This document shows positions 28,028 to 37,900 of a stretch of 38,987 nt of DNA, in pieces. A program made the position numbers and the translations under genes. Source of the DNA: Microcaldota archaeon. Lineage in GTDB: Archaea; Micrarchaeota; Micrarchaeia; Anstonellales; Anstonellaceae. The stretch is taken from assembly GCA_021814005.1 (NCBI GenBank), contig JAKAJC010000013.1, positions 1-38,987 on the forward strand, written 5' to 3'. Each line of letters starts with the position of its first letter. The stretch's first letter is position 1. The notes beneath the pieces are model-generated. The model saw only the letters and a program-made list of their open reading frames with translations, was not told where the DNA came from and did no database searches.

Positions 28028-28756
28028 ATGAAAAAGAAAAAAAAGCCGGCTGACCGAACCGCTCCGCCCTTGCTGGTGCTGGATTTCGACGGCACTCTGG
28101 CGCCGATTAGACTGGAGCCGCAAAAAGTGAGAATGCCGGCGTATATGATCAAGACACTGTCTGCCGCCTGGCGCGCCGGACTCGGGATAATCATTCTTTC
28201 CGGCAGGCCTGTTTCATTCTTGCGCCGCATCGGGCTGGACAGGCGCATCCGCCTGATTGGAAATTTCGGAAACAACAAAGCAGGGCGCGGGGAGGGCGGC
28301 TGGAAAAGCCCGCTTCTTATGAAAAAAACCCTTTCAGCACTGCGCAGGATGCCGGGCGTGAGGGTGGAGCGCAAACTGGGCTGGTGCGTGCATTACAGGC
28401 AAGCCGCGAAAAAAAACAGGATGGCAATCATGCGCGAAATCGGCGCATTGAAGGCCGCGGCTGGGCCGAAAGCGGTGATTGCCGTCGGGCGGATGGCGGT
28501 CGAACTGATGCCGCCCGGCTCGCGCACCAAAGCGGATGTGCTGCGGGAACTTTTGCGGCAGGACTCCGGCCGACGGCTCGTGTTCATCGGAGACGACCAG
28601 GGGGATTTGGAGGCGATGCGAAAACTGAGGAACCACCCGCGATTCTCGGCTCTCGCAGTTGAATCCGGTGAGATTGCAGCCGGCGGCTGGCCGCCGGTGA
28701 TTAAAAACCGCCCTGCACTGGCCGCGCTGTTGCGGCGCATGAGCCGCGCAAGCTGA
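28028..28756 (+). CDS. otsB: Trehalose-6-phosphate phosphatase (HAD family)
   Basis: The 242-aa product removes phosphate from trehalose-6-phosphate. HAD motif I is LLVLDFDGTLAPI (nucleophile Asp), motif II is IIILSGRPVSFL, and motif IV is FIGDDQGDLEAMRKL. The cap region has ELMPPGSRTKADVL, the usual (E)..P.G..KG.AL-type site. A very basic N-terminus (KKKKKPADR) precedes the core. The start at 28028 lies 1 nt after the otsA stop with GGTGA overlapping it; the longer track ORF extends 30 codons back into otsA. Its position directly after otsA makes the assignment firm. Confidence 0.92.
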   Translation: MKKKKKPADRTAPPLLVLDFDGTLAPIRLEPQKVRMPAYMIKTLSAAWRAGLGIIILSGRPVSFLRRIGLDRRIRLIGNFGNNKAGRGEGGWKSPLLMKKTLSALRRMPGVRVERKLGWCVHYRQAAKKNRMAIMREIGALKAAAGPKAVIAVGRMAVELMPPGSRTKADVLRELLRQDSGRRLVFIGDDQGDLEAMRKLRNHPRFSALAVESGEIAAGGWPPVIKNRPALAALLRRMSRAS

Positions 28757-28968
28757 TGATTTGACGGCAAAAACCTGATTCCCGCCTGCCTTACTTCTGC
28801 CCGCCCCTTCAAGCTGCCGCCGGATGGATTGCGGCAGGCGGAAGGAATGACACGGGCGTGGATGGGAGGACAAAAGAGACAGCCGAAGGCAAGGTGTGGG
28901 CGCTCTGCCTGATTCCCGCAGACAATGCCTGCGTGCGGATTGCACATTTGCCAGCGTTTAGATTCCGT
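28757..28968. other. Convergent intergenic region with short repeats
   Basis: No ORF is supported. CCTGATTCCCGC occurs near 28776 and again near 28908, and CGCCTGCC/GGCAGGCG can pair across about 40 nt. These may be remains of a small repeat or a termination structure. Confidence 0.35.
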
Positions 28969-29925
28969 TTACATTCTCTTTCCGGCAAGTTTCAGCAGAC
29001 GGGCCAGACTGCCTGCCGGTGTTTCTGTCGTGTTGAGCAGATAGACCGGCGCTTTTGAGAAAAGCTTGGCGAAAAATGCGGCCTGGTCAGCTTCGCGCGC
29101 CTTGCTGCGGTTCAGCTGGTGTGGATTGCAGAAATCGTGCTTGACCATCCAGCGCGCCGCGGTTCGGGGGCTGAGCTTGCGCCAGACTGGCTTTCCTTTC
29201 TCGCGCCTCAGCAGCACCACTGCGGCCAAAACGCTGTGCTTGCGCACGCGCGACGCGCCGAACAGATGGGCGACATCGACAATGGAGCGTCCGTGATTGT
29301 CTGCCTTTAGGCCGGCAATGCGCCCTGCCAATTCGGGCCAGTTCTGGGCAATATCCTCGCCTGCATATGAATTCTTCTCGGCTGAAAACACCTGAATTTT
29401 GCCGCCCAAAAAGCGCACGAAAAACCAGTCGTCGGTGAGGAAATTGAACTTCTTGTGCGTGAGCAGGCCGTATGTCAGAGTGGTTTTGCCTGATTTCGGC
29501 TGGCCGATGATGGCAAGAGCGCGGCCGTTCACGTCAACCAGCGATCCGTGCACCGGATAGCGGCGGTTTTCCAAAGAGGGCGAATCCCACAAATAGTCGG
29601 AGGCAAGGGCGAGGGCGATGCTCTTTATCCAGCCGTAGTAATCGCAGTTGTAGATGAAAACCGTGCTCGAATTCGGCTCATAGAGCACGCGCAGGCGGCC
29701 GGATTTGTCTGTGAGGGAGAAGAGGCGCGCGTGCGGGCGGATGTCGTCAGGCATGGGGTTGAAATTGCCCTCCCACATCCGCACGGTTTGCAATGAATCG
29801 CAAAACAGCTTGATGCAGGTGCCGTGGATGTCGGCCTTGCGGGCGAGAAGTTTTGAGAAATTTATTTTGGAGACAAGGCGGTCTTTTTGTTTTGAAGAGA
29901 TTTTCTGCACGTGATAGGCGGCCAT
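28969..29925 (-). CDS. HprK-like P-loop protein
   Basis: The 318-aa product has an N-terminal region of about 160 residues without known motifs. It is followed by VHGSLVDVNGRALAIIGQPKSGKTTLTYGLL, whose GQPKSGKT is a Walker A loop, and FLTDDWFFVRF, whose DD matches the acidic pair after the P-loop in HPr-kinase-type enzymes. No HPr or PTS gene is visible, so the substrate is unlikely to be HPr; an uncharacterised small-molecule or protein kinase is more plausible. ATG 29925 is 28 nt from a TATA-like TCTTATTTTAATG and is used in place of the track start, whose extra 109 residues are low-complexity. It is convergent with otsAB. Confidence 0.65.
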   Translation of the reverse strand: MAAYHVQKISSKQKDRLVSKINFSKLLARKADIHGTCIKLFCDSLQTVRMWEGNFNPMPDDIRPHARLFSLTDKSGRLRVLYEPNSSTVFIYNCDYYGWIKSIALALASDYLWDSPSLENRRYPVHGSLVDVNGRALAIIGQPKSGKTTLTYGLLTHKKFNFLTDDWFFVRFLGGKIQVFSAEKNSYAGEDIAQNWPELAGRIAGLKADNHGRSIVDVAHLFGASRVRKHSVLAAVVLLRREKGKPVWRKLSPRTAARWMVKHDFCNPHQLNRSKAREADQAAFFAKLFSKAPVYLLNTTETPAGSLARLLKLAGKRM

Positions 29926-29946
29926 GAATGGGCTAGGAGGCGAACT

Positions 29947-29959
29947 CATTAAAATAAGA
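29947..29959 (-). promoter_or_regulatory. TATA-like box for the HprK-like gene
   Basis: TCTTATTTTAATG on the minus strand is centred about 28 nt from ATG 29925 and sets that start. Confidence 0.45.
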
Positions 29960-30060
29960 CCTGCGGGCGGGCGAAAAAAGAAATGCGGGCGGGGTTTTGT
30001 TGCGGCCGGTTCGTTTTGTTTTTCGGCTGGCGGGTTGTTGTTTTGTTTTGCTTCTGGCGG

Positions 30061-30070
30061 GTTTTTATTT
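30061..30070 (+). promoter_or_regulatory. TATA-like box for the HAD phosphatase gene
   Basis: GTTTTTATTT is centred 25 nt before ATG 30091, consistent with a leaderless message. Confidence 0.4.
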
Positions 30071-30090
30071 TCTGGATGCGGGAGCAAGCC

Positions 30091-30771
30091 ATGCTTCAGG
30101 CAGTCGTATTTGATTTGGACAACACTCTGGTCAATTTCTGGGCGTTCAAAAAAGAAGCCTCCCGCGAGGCGGCGAAAGCGATGGTGGCTGCCGGCCTGCC
30201 GATGTCGGCCGAGCGGGCCGAGGCTCTCATTTTCAACATCTACAAAACGCACGGAGTGGAATACCAGCAGACGTTTTCAGATGTAATCAAGCCGTTCGGG
30301 TTTGAGAAGCCGGTGTTCGAAAAAATCCGCGATGCGGGGATTGTGGCCTATTTGCGGAAAAAAGGCGCGGTGCTCAAGCCGTACGACGGAGTGGTGGAGA
30401 CTTTGGCAGAGCTGAAGAAAACGTACCGGCTCGCGGTGCTGACGGATGCGCCGCGCGAACAGGCGCACCAGCGGCTTGCTTTTACCGGACTGGCCGAATA
30501 TTTCGACGAAGTGGGCACTTTTCATGACACCAACGTGATGAAGCCGGGCGCTGAGCCGTTTTTGTCGATTTGCAAAAAGCTCAAGGTAGAGCCGGCTCAC
30601 GCGCTTATGGTTGGCGACAACCCTGCGCGCGACATGAAAGGCGCGCGCGATGTTGGCATGAAAACGTGCCTGGCCAAATACGACCCTTATTTCGAGAACG
30701 AGGGGCCCAGGAGCGATTTCGAGATTGAGAAGCCGGCGGACCTGCTCGAAGTCGTCAAGAAAATAGCTTAG
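30091..30771 (+). CDS. HAD-superfamily hydrolase, subfamily IA (TIGR02253-like)
   Basis: The 226-aa product begins MLQAVVFDLDNTLVNFWAFK, carrying the HAD nucleophile Asp in DLDNT. A helical cap spans about 20-90. Then come motif II (LAVLTDAPREQAHQRL), the motif III lysine (NVMKPGAEPFLSICKKL) and motif IV (ALMVGDNPARDMKGARDVGM). The layout matches archaeal TIGR02253-type phosphatases that act on small phosphorylated metabolites such as glyceraldehyde-3-phosphate or phosphoglycolate. The substrate is not decidable. ATG 30091 fits the TATA distance and also has GGGAG upstream; the track start at 29983 is unsupported. It is divergent from the HprK-like gene. Confidence 0.85.
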   Translation: MLQAVVFDLDNTLVNFWAFKKEASREAAKAMVAAGLPMSAERAEALIFNIYKTHGVEYQQTFSDVIKPFGFEKPVFEKIRDAGIVAYLRKKGAVLKPYDGVVETLAELKKTYRLAVLTDAPREQAHQRLAFTGLAEYFDEVGTFHDTNVMKPGAEPFLSICKKLKVEPAHALMVGDNPARDMKGARDVGMKTCLAKYDPYFENEGPRSDFEIEKPADLLEVVKKIA

Positions 30772-30836
30772 GGAAAGGAGATTGAGTGGAAAAAGAAAAA
30801 GAGAATAGATTAGGGAAAGAGCCGGCGGCATAGATT

Positions 30837-30848
30837 GGAATAAAATAC
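30837..30848 (+). promoter_or_regulatory. TATA-like box for the P3A ATPase
   Basis: GGAATAAAATAC is centred about 25 nt before ATG 30868. A GAGGAG sequence between them could also serve as a ribosome site. Confidence 0.4.
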
Positions 30849-30867
30849 TACCACGAGGAGCAGGGGC

Positions 30868-33312
30868 ATGACGGATGACAAGGGCATGACGGATGCCGGC
30901 GCTAAGCCGGATTTTGCATCCATGGACGCCAAAAGCGTTCTGCGCGAGCTTGGCACGGACGCAAAAACAGGCCTTGACGCGGCCGAAGTCTCGGCCCGCC
31001 AGCAGAAATTCGGATACAACGAGATTGCGGAGAAGAAGTCAAATCCCGCATTGCTATTTTTGCTCAAGTTCTGGGGGCTCACGGCCTGGATTCTTGAAGC
31101 CATCATCATAATCTCGTGGCTGACGCAGAAATACACCGACGCGCTCATAGTCGTGGCATTGCTGGTTCTCAACGCAGTCATAGGATTTGTGCAGGAGCAG
31201 AACGCGGCCGGCGCGCTCGAGGCGCTCAAACGCAAGCTGCAGGTCAATGCCCGAGTGCTCAGAGGCGGCGCGTGGAGCAATGCGCCGGCCCGCGAGCTTG
31301 TTCCGGGCGACATGGTGCGCCTGCGCATCGGCGACTTCGTTCCGGCGGACGTCAAGATTCTGGAGGGCGAGGCGGAGGTTGACCAGTCCTCGCTTACCGG
31401 CGAATCGGCGGCGGTGGAGAAAAAAACGCAGGACGCGCTTTACAGCGGCTCAATCATCGCGCGCGGCGAGGTGAGCGGCGTAGTGGTTCTGACCGGCGCG
31501 CGCACCTCTTTCGGCCGCACGGTCGAGCTCGTGCAGATTGCAAGGCCGAAAATGCACATTGAGGAGATTATCTCCAAAGTCATCATCTCGCTGCTTGCCA
31601 TAGTGTCGGTAGTGCTTGTGCTCACGCTTGCTTTCTCGATTCTTGAGGGCGAGCCGCTGATGGATTTGGCGCCGCTTCTGCTTGTTCTTCTGCTGGGAGC
31701 GGTGCCGGTCGCGCTGCCGGCCATGTTTACGGTGAGCATGGCCCTTGGCGCGCGCGGGCTCATAGACAAGGGAGTGCTGGTCACGCGCCTGAGCGCGCCA
31801 GACGATGCGGCAAGCATGGACATCCTCTGCGTTGACAAGACAGGAACTCTCACCATGAACGAGGTTGCTGTGGCGGGCATAAAGCCCATGAAGGGCGGCA
31901 GCGAGGAGGACGTGCTTTTGTGCGGCGCGCTGGCCTCCAATGAGGCTAACCATGACGCTATTGATATGGCATTCATCAACGAGGCGAAAAAGCGCGGGCT
32001 GGCCTTGGGCAAGTTTGCCCAGAAGAGCTTCACGCCGTTTGACCCCAAGACGCGGCGCACAGAGGCGCTGGTCATGCGGGGCTCCAGCCGCTTCAGGGTG
32101 ATGAAAGGCTCGGTCGGCGTCATGGCCGAATTGTGCAAGGTTTCACCATCCACAAGGCGGGGATTGGATGAGTATGTGGCCGAGTGCGCGCGCAGCGGCT
32201 ACAGGGCATTGGCAGTGGCGAAAAGCGCCGGCAAGGCAGGGCCGAAACTGCTTGGCGTGGTGGCGCTATATGACCCGCCCCGCGGGGATTCGGCAGCGAT
32301 TATTGCAAAACTGCACGAGCTTGGAGTGTCGCTCAAGATGCTGACAGGAGACGCCCTGCCGGTGGCCCGCGAGATTGCGGCGCGCGTCGGCATCGGGGCG
32401 AGCGCCATCAAGGCATCGGAGTTGAATGAAGCCGGCAAGGCGGATGCGGCCCGCGCTTCTGCAATGGCCGAATCCAGCGACGTGTTTGCCGAAGTTTATC
32501 CGCAGGACAAATATTCGATTGTGAAGGACTTGCAGGCAAGAGGCCACATAGTGGGCATGACCGGCGACGGGGTGAATGACGCGCCCGCCCTCAAGCAGGC
32601 CGAGGTGGGGATTGCTGTCCATTCGGCCAGCGACGTTGCGAAAGGGGCGGCCAGCATAGTGCTGACGCAGGACGGCCTCGCGTCGGTGATTGAACCGATT
32701 ATTGCGGGGCGGCAGATGTTCCAGCGCATCAACACCTGGATTTTGAACAAGATAACCAAGACCATTCTGCAGGTATGCTTCATCGTGCTGGCCTATTTCC
32801 TGATGGGCCGCTTCATCATAACCTCCTCGGCCATGCTTCTGCTCATTTTCATGATTGATTTTGTCACCATAGCGCTGTCCACGGACAACGTGAAATGGTC
32901 GCGCAGGCCCGAGGTGTGGAACATACCGGCATTGGTGCGCACAGCCCTTGTGCTGGGTTCGCTCATGATTGCCGAGGCGTTCGGCCTGCTCTACATCGGG
33001 CTGAATTACTTCAATTTGTCAGGCGCGGCGCTCAACACTTTCAGCTTCGCCATTCTGTTCTATTTCACGTCTCTTCTCATATTCGTGGTGCGCGAGAGGG
33101 AGCGCTTCTTCAAGTCGTCGCCGAGCCGGACGCTGTTCTCCATCCTGATGCTTGACATGGCCATTGCGGCCGTTTTCGCCACTTTCGGCATTCTCGGCCT
33201 TGCCCCCATCCCGCTTGCCGCCACGCTCGTTGTAATCGCGTATACCGCATTCTTCTCGCTGGTTGTCAATGACTGGGTCAAGACGCTGGTGCTGGCAAAA
33301 AGAAATGCGTAA
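30868..33312 (+). CDS. P3A-type plasma-membrane H+-ATPase
   Basis: The 814-aa pump resembles archaeal and fungal/plant proton ATPases. After a 40-residue N-terminus come TM1-2 (about 62-110), the actuator loop with DQSSLTGESAAV, and TM4 with LLGAVPVALPAMFTVSMALGA. The phosphorylation site is CVDKTGTLTMNEV (D323), followed by MTGDGVNDAPALKQAEVGIAV. The M6 segment FMIDFVTIALSTDNV carries the Asp expected for proton transport. It lacks CPC and HMA sites, which separates it from the copper pump at 5736. It exports protons to build membrane potential or regulate pH. Start ATG 30868 fits the TATA distance. Confidence 0.92.
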   Translation: MTDDKGMTDAGAKPDFASMDAKSVLRELGTDAKTGLDAAEVSARQQKFGYNEIAEKKSNPALLFLLKFWGLTAWILEAIIIISWLTQKYTDALIVVALLVLNAVIGFVQEQNAAGALEALKRKLQVNARVLRGGAWSNAPARELVPGDMVRLRIGDFVPADVKILEGEAEVDQSSLTGESAAVEKKTQDALYSGSIIARGEVSGVVVLTGARTSFGRTVELVQIARPKMHIEEIISKVIISLLAIVSVVLVLTLAFSILEGEPLMDLAPLLLVLLLGAVPVALPAMFTVSMALGARGLIDKGVLVTRLSAPDDAASMDILCVDKTGTLTMNEVAVAGIKPMKGGSEEDVLLCGALASNEANHDAIDMAFINEAKKRGLALGKFAQKSFTPFDPKTRRTEALVMRGSSRFRVMKGSVGVMAELCKVSPSTRRGLDEYVAECARSGYRALAVAKSAGKAGPKLLGVVALYDPPRGDSAAIIAKLHELGVSLKMLTGDALPVAREIAARVGIGASAIKASELNEAGKADAARASAMAESSDVFAEVYPQDKYSIVKDLQARGHIVGMTGDGVNDAPALKQAEVGIAVHSASDVAKGAASIVLTQDGLASVIEPIIAGRQMFQRINTWILNKITKTILQVCFIVLAYFLMGRFIITSSAMLLLIFMIDFVTIALSTDNVKWSRRPEVWNIPALVRTALVLGSLMIAEAFGLLYIGLNYFNLSGAALNTFSFAILFYFTSLLIFVVRERERFFKSSPSRTLFSILMLDMAIAAVFATFGILGLAPIPLAATLVVIAYTAFFSLVVNDWVKTLVLAKRNA

Positions 33313-33350
33313 AAAGCCGGAACTGGACGCAGGAGAGGCCGGAAAGCAAG

Positions 33351-33360
33351 GAATATAAAG
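33351..33360 (+). promoter_or_regulatory. TATA box for the 484-aa His-rich protein
   Basis: GAATATAAAG is centred 26 nt before ATG 33382. A second AT-rich element (GATATAATAT) lies directly before the ATG. Confidence 0.5.
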
Positions 33361-33381
33361 TGTTGTAGATAGATATAATAT

Positions 33382-34836
33382 ATGGCTGATTTGCCGCAGT
33401 TTAAGGCGGGTTCGCAGAACGCTTCTTCCAAAGTGAAAAAGGGGGTAGGGGAATTGCACGAGCGCCTGCTTGGCGCAGGTTTTTCGCCGGTAAATTCCGC
33501 TCTTCTGGCAAGGCCGGACGAGATAATCTACAACCGCGGCATAAACTCCGACAGCCGCGACAACGGCAAATCCAATTTCTTTGTTTTTGTCAAAATAGAC
33601 GGCAACGCGGCGACCGCGCTGTTTTTCGACCCCGACTACGGCCCGAATGCGGCGCTTCTCAAGCCGGACCAGATTTACCGCCAGATGAACCTCACCGGAT
33701 TTACGGCCAAGGGAATTGACGCGGTGATGACGCAAATTCTCGCGACGGCGGAAAAGAAGCCGCTTACTTCGTATTTCACGGTCCTGCACGGCCATTATGG
33801 AGTTATTGACGGCCTCAATCTTCTGGACAGCCATTTTGACGACGGCGAGTCTGACCAGGTGGCGATTGTGCGCCAGCTCATGCTCCACCACTACGACTTG
33901 GATTTCACGGGCATGCACAACAATTTCGTTGCAGAGCTCTATCACAGCCAGACAAGGCTGGAACAGCACGCGGGCATCGTCAAACTGCCCTCGGTTGAAG
34001 CAACACTGCCGATAAGCGACGAGGGAGCCAACGGGCCGCACGAGAACATCTGGTTCGCCGACCCGCGCGAAGGGCTGGAATATCACCAGCGATTCTTCAA
34101 GCACCGCACTGGCAAATATCCGCCATATGCAACCAAGTCAAGCATGGACGAGATGATGAGATACAACAAGCGCCTCTCAAGGGAGAGGGGGGCGGCGTTT
34201 GGAATTCCGCATGCCGCGGCCGCCAGCGTCATCAGCTGGCTCGGGAGAGTGGCGAACGGCGAATGGAACCGCGTTGCGCTCGAAAATCACGTGCGCGAGG
34301 ACATACAGGGCATCGGCGCATTCAATCTCGACATTGCCGCCAGCCGCAAGCTCTCTTCGGACAACCCGTCCGAGATGAAGTATTTCATGGACCTTGTGGC
34401 CAAAGAGTGGAAGACTGGAGACAAGACTTATTTCAACGCCCTCAACTATGCCTGGGCGCAGCAGATGAGAAAGCAGTTCGGCACGTTCATCTACGCGGAC
34501 CACGATTTGCACAAATACCCCGATTTCTCTTACGGCGGCTCGATTCAGGGGCTTGGCAAGATGCTCAACGTGGTTGTCTTCGACCCTGCCGTTGCGCGCG
34601 AGAGCAAGCCGGACGCGCGGGAAATTGTTGACATCATGCACAGCCAGCAGAGGAACGAGCGCATTATTGCCATGATTCCGTACGACTCAAAAGAGGCGGA
34701 TTTGGTTGCCGCCCGCAACTACATGACGCTCGGCGACCGCATAGACAAGAGCGTGGAATTCATCGGCAGGGTGCTCAAGACCGCGCCGGAAATCTGGGAA
34801 GAGATTGTCGACGTGATTAAGACGAGATACAAATAA
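33382..34836 (+). CDS. 484-aa cytoplasmic protein, possibly PHP-like metal hydrolase
   Basis: I do not recognise this protein with certainty. It has no TM segment or signal. The central part has spaced histidines and acidic residues: YFTVLHGHYGVIDG, DSHFDDGES, LDFTGMHNNFVAEL and KLPSVEATLPISDEG. A later segment reads TFIYADHDLHKYPDF. The order HxH, then G(M)H-N, then a (P)SVE strand, then a late DHDxH recalls PHP-domain phosphoesterases (DxHxH, ITDHN, GxE, SDAH), so a metal-dependent hydrolase is plausible but unproven. The N-terminal 130 residues look like a separate domain. The leaderless start at 33382 is well supported by the TATA box. It is convergent with the ribonucleotide reductase gene. 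Confidence 0.6.
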   Translation: MADLPQFKAGSQNASSKVKKGVGELHERLLGAGFSPVNSALLARPDEIIYNRGINSDSRDNGKSNFFVFVKIDGNAATALFFDPDYGPNAALLKPDQIYRQMNLTGFTAKGIDAVMTQILATAEKKPLTSYFTVLHGHYGVIDGLNLLDSHFDDGESDQVAIVRQLMLHHYDLDFTGMHNNFVAELYHSQTRLEQHAGIVKLPSVEATLPISDEGANGPHENIWFADPREGLEYHQRFFKHRTGKYPPYATKSSMDEMMRYNKRLSRERGAAFGIPHAAAASVISWLGRVANGEWNRVALENHVREDIQGIGAFNLDIAASRKLSSDNPSEMKYFMDLVAKEWKTGDKTYFNALNYAWAQQMRKQFGTFIYADHDLHKYPDFSYGGSIQGLGKMLNVVVFDPAVARESKPDAREIVDIMHSQQRNERIIAMIPYDSKEADLVAARNYMTLGDRIDKSVEFIGRVLKTAPEIWEEIVDVIKTRYK

Positions 34837-34839
34837 TGG

Positions 34840-34906
34840 GCAGAAAAAATAGTTGAAATGGGAAAAAGAAAAAACAGAGAAAAATAAGATTTAAAGAAAA
34901 ATAAAC
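34840..34906 (-). terminator. T-rich terminator of the ribonucleotide reductase gene
   Basis: Directly after the stop the minus strand reads as repeated T runs (TTTATTTTTCTTTAAATC, then TTATTTTTCTC, TTTTTTC, TTTTTCCC). This is a typical archaeal oligo-T termination zone without a strong hairpin. Confidence 0.55.
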
Positions 34907-37900
34907 TCAAGAGCAGCCCGTCGTCTCGCCGCAATCCGTGCAAACAACGCACGTGCCGTTGCGCTTCATTTTCACCGAACCGCAGTTGGAACAGGTGTCG
35001 CCGGTGAAGCCCTGCTGGCGCGCCTCCTTCACCCTGCCGTCGCCCTCCTCTTCTTCCGGTTCGGCCGGCTGGACAGATGAAGACGGGCGGGACAGGGCCG
35101 GCGCCGGCCCTTCAAGCCTCTCCTGCTTTGCTTTTGCACCTGCGGTTGTCGGAATGTCGGGGCTGGGAAGTTTTGTCTGACCTTCAGGCCCGGCAATGGC
35201 GTGCGTGCCGTTGCCGCCCAAGTGATTTTCGGGCGGCTTGATGTTCACCAAATCGGTGCGGCCCAGATATTCGTAGCCGAGCGCGCGGAACACGTAGTCG
35301 ATAATGGACGTGGCGCTCTTGATGTTCTCGTGCCCCGCGACAGGCCCTGCCGGGTCGAAGCGGGTGTAGGTGAATGTGTCCACGAACTCCTCGAGCGGCA
35401 CGCCGTACTGCAGGCCCTTTGACACGGCAATGGCAAAGCAGTTGAGCAGGGCCCGATAGCCCGCGCCCTCCTTGTACATATCGATGAAGATTTCACCAAG
35501 AGAGCCGTCGGGATATTCGCCGGTCTTGAAATAGACCTTGTGCCCGCCCACGCGCGCCTCCTGCACAAAGCCGCGGCGGCGGCCCGGCAGCTTGCGGCGC
35601 TGCAGTGTGGAGGAAACGGCGGGCAGGACTGCGCTAGGAGCAAGAGCGGATGTGGCAACCGCGGAGAGCGGAGCCTCGGCAATCTTTTCTGCCTCTTCGG
35701 CCAGCTGCTGCAAAGCCGCCAGTTCGTCCTCGTCCTGCGCAAGCGCGTTGAGAGGCTGAGAAAGTTTCGAGCCGTCGCGGTAGAGGGCCATGGCCTTGAG
35801 CATCTGCTTCCATGAAAGCCAGTAAGCCTCCTGCACGTCGGCCAGAGTCGCGTCGGATGGCATGTTGATTGTCTTGGAAATGGAGCCGGAAATGAATGGC
35901 TGAACTGCGGCCATCATGCGGATGTGGGCCTGATAGGCGATGAAGCGCTTGCCCTTTTTGCCGCATTTCGAGGCGCAGTCGAACACAGACATGTGCTCGG
36001 GGCGCAGGTGAGGCGCGCCCTCCATTGTCATGGTGCCGCAAACGTAATCGTTGGCTGAGTCGATTTCGGCTTTTGAGAAGCCGAGGAATTTGAGCAAATC
36101 AAACTGCGGGTTGTCCAAATCGGCCTGAGTTACGCCAATCGAGCGCAAAAAGTCCTCGCCCAGCACGAAGCGGTTGAATGCGAAGCGGATGTCGAATGCG
36201 GAGGGCATCTGGGCCTCCAGCGCCGCGAGCTTGTCGAGCGGGAAGCCTTTTGCCTTGAGAGATTCGGAATTGACGGCCGGCGCGCCCATGAGGCTGCCGT
36301 GCCCCTTGCAGTAGCGCTCTATGTCGCCGATTTGCGAGGTGGTGTAGCCGAGGTGGCGGAGCGCTTTTGCGACAGAGGCGTTGACGATTTTGAAATAGCC
36401 GCCGCCAGCCAGCTTCTTGAACTTGACCACCGCGAAGTCGGGCTCGATGCCGGTGGTGTCGCAGTCCATCAAAAGCCCGATTGTGCCTGTCGGGGCGATG
36501 ACAGTTGTCTGGGCGTTGCGGTAGCCCCATTTCTCTCCGGAGGCCACTGCGCGGTCCCATGTCTCGCGCGCGGCGGAAATCATGTAGCCGGGAACAAAGG
36601 ATGCGTTGATGCCAAGCGGCTTGACCGAGAGGCCCTCGTATTCGCCTTCGGGCACGTTGTGGGCCGCGCGGCGGTGGTTGCGCATGACGCGCAGCATCGG
36701 CTCGCGGTTGCGCTCGAATGCGCCGAAGGGGCCGAGAGTGGAGGCCATTTCGGCTGATGTGGCGTATGACTCGCCGGTGAGAATGGCGCTGAGAGTGCCT
36801 GCGATGGAGAGGGCTTGGGGGCTGTCGTAGGGAATGCCCATCATCATCAGGAGCGTGCCCATGTTCGCGTAGCCCAAGCCAAGGGTGCGGTATTCGTATG
36901 AGCGCTTGGCGATTTCGGCAGACGGGAAGCCGGCCATGAGAACCGAAATCTCGAGCACCATTGTCCAGAGGCGGATTGCGTGCTGGTATGCGGCAACGTC
37001 GAACGCGCCCGTGCGCTCGTCGTAGAATTTGGTGAGGTTGAGCGAGGCGAGGTTGCAGGCCGTGTTGTCAAGGAACATGTATTCCGAGCATGGGTTGGAG
37101 GCGTTGATGCGGCCGTCGAGGGGGCAGGTGTGCCACTCGTTTATCGTGTCATCATACTGCACGCCGGGGTCTGCGCATGACCAGGCGGCATAGGTGATTT
37201 GGGTCCATAAATCCTGCGCCTGCACGGTGCGCGCGACCGCGCCGTCTGTGCGGCGCAAAAGCGGCCAGCTTTGGCTTTTCTGCGCGGCCTCCATGAAGCG
37301 GTTGGGAATGCGCACAGTGTTGTTGGAATTCTGGCCCGAGACGGTGATGTAAGCTTCTCCCTCGTAGTGGGTGTCCATTACCGGGAAGTCGATTTTCGTG
37401 TAGCCCTGTTTCGCAAGAGCGAGCGAGCGCAGGACATAATTCATCGGCACGTTGGCCGCAAGAGCGGTAGCGACCGCAGACTTGAGGCGCTTGTTGACAG
37501 TGAAGTCGGTGGTGCGCTCCTCGTTTGCAGCCTTCATTATGCGGTTGAGGGAGCGGTTGATGGATTTCGAGCCGGCGACAAGAGAGGCGACCTTGTGCTC
37601 CTCGCGCGCCTTCCAGTTGATGAATTCCTCGATGTCGGGGTGGTCGATGTCGATGATGACCATCTTGGCTGCGCGGCGCGTGGTGCCGCCCGACTTGATG
37701 GCCCCGGCGGCGCGGTCGAAAATTTTCAAGAAAGACATGAGGCCTGACGAGCGGCCGCCGCCCGAGAGCGGCTCGCCGGACGCGCGCAAAGACGAGAAGT
37801 TGGTGCCTGTTCCTGAGCCGAACTTGAAGAGGCGCGCCTCGCGCGTGACAAGGTCGAAGATGCCGCCGTCGGAGACAAGGTCGTCGCGGATTGACTGGAT

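Noticed and set aside
33019-34104. 361-aa minus-strand ORF spanning the ATPase end and the 484-aa gene
   Set aside because: It lies antisense to two well-supported genes and crosses their intergenic promoter; its composition is atypical.
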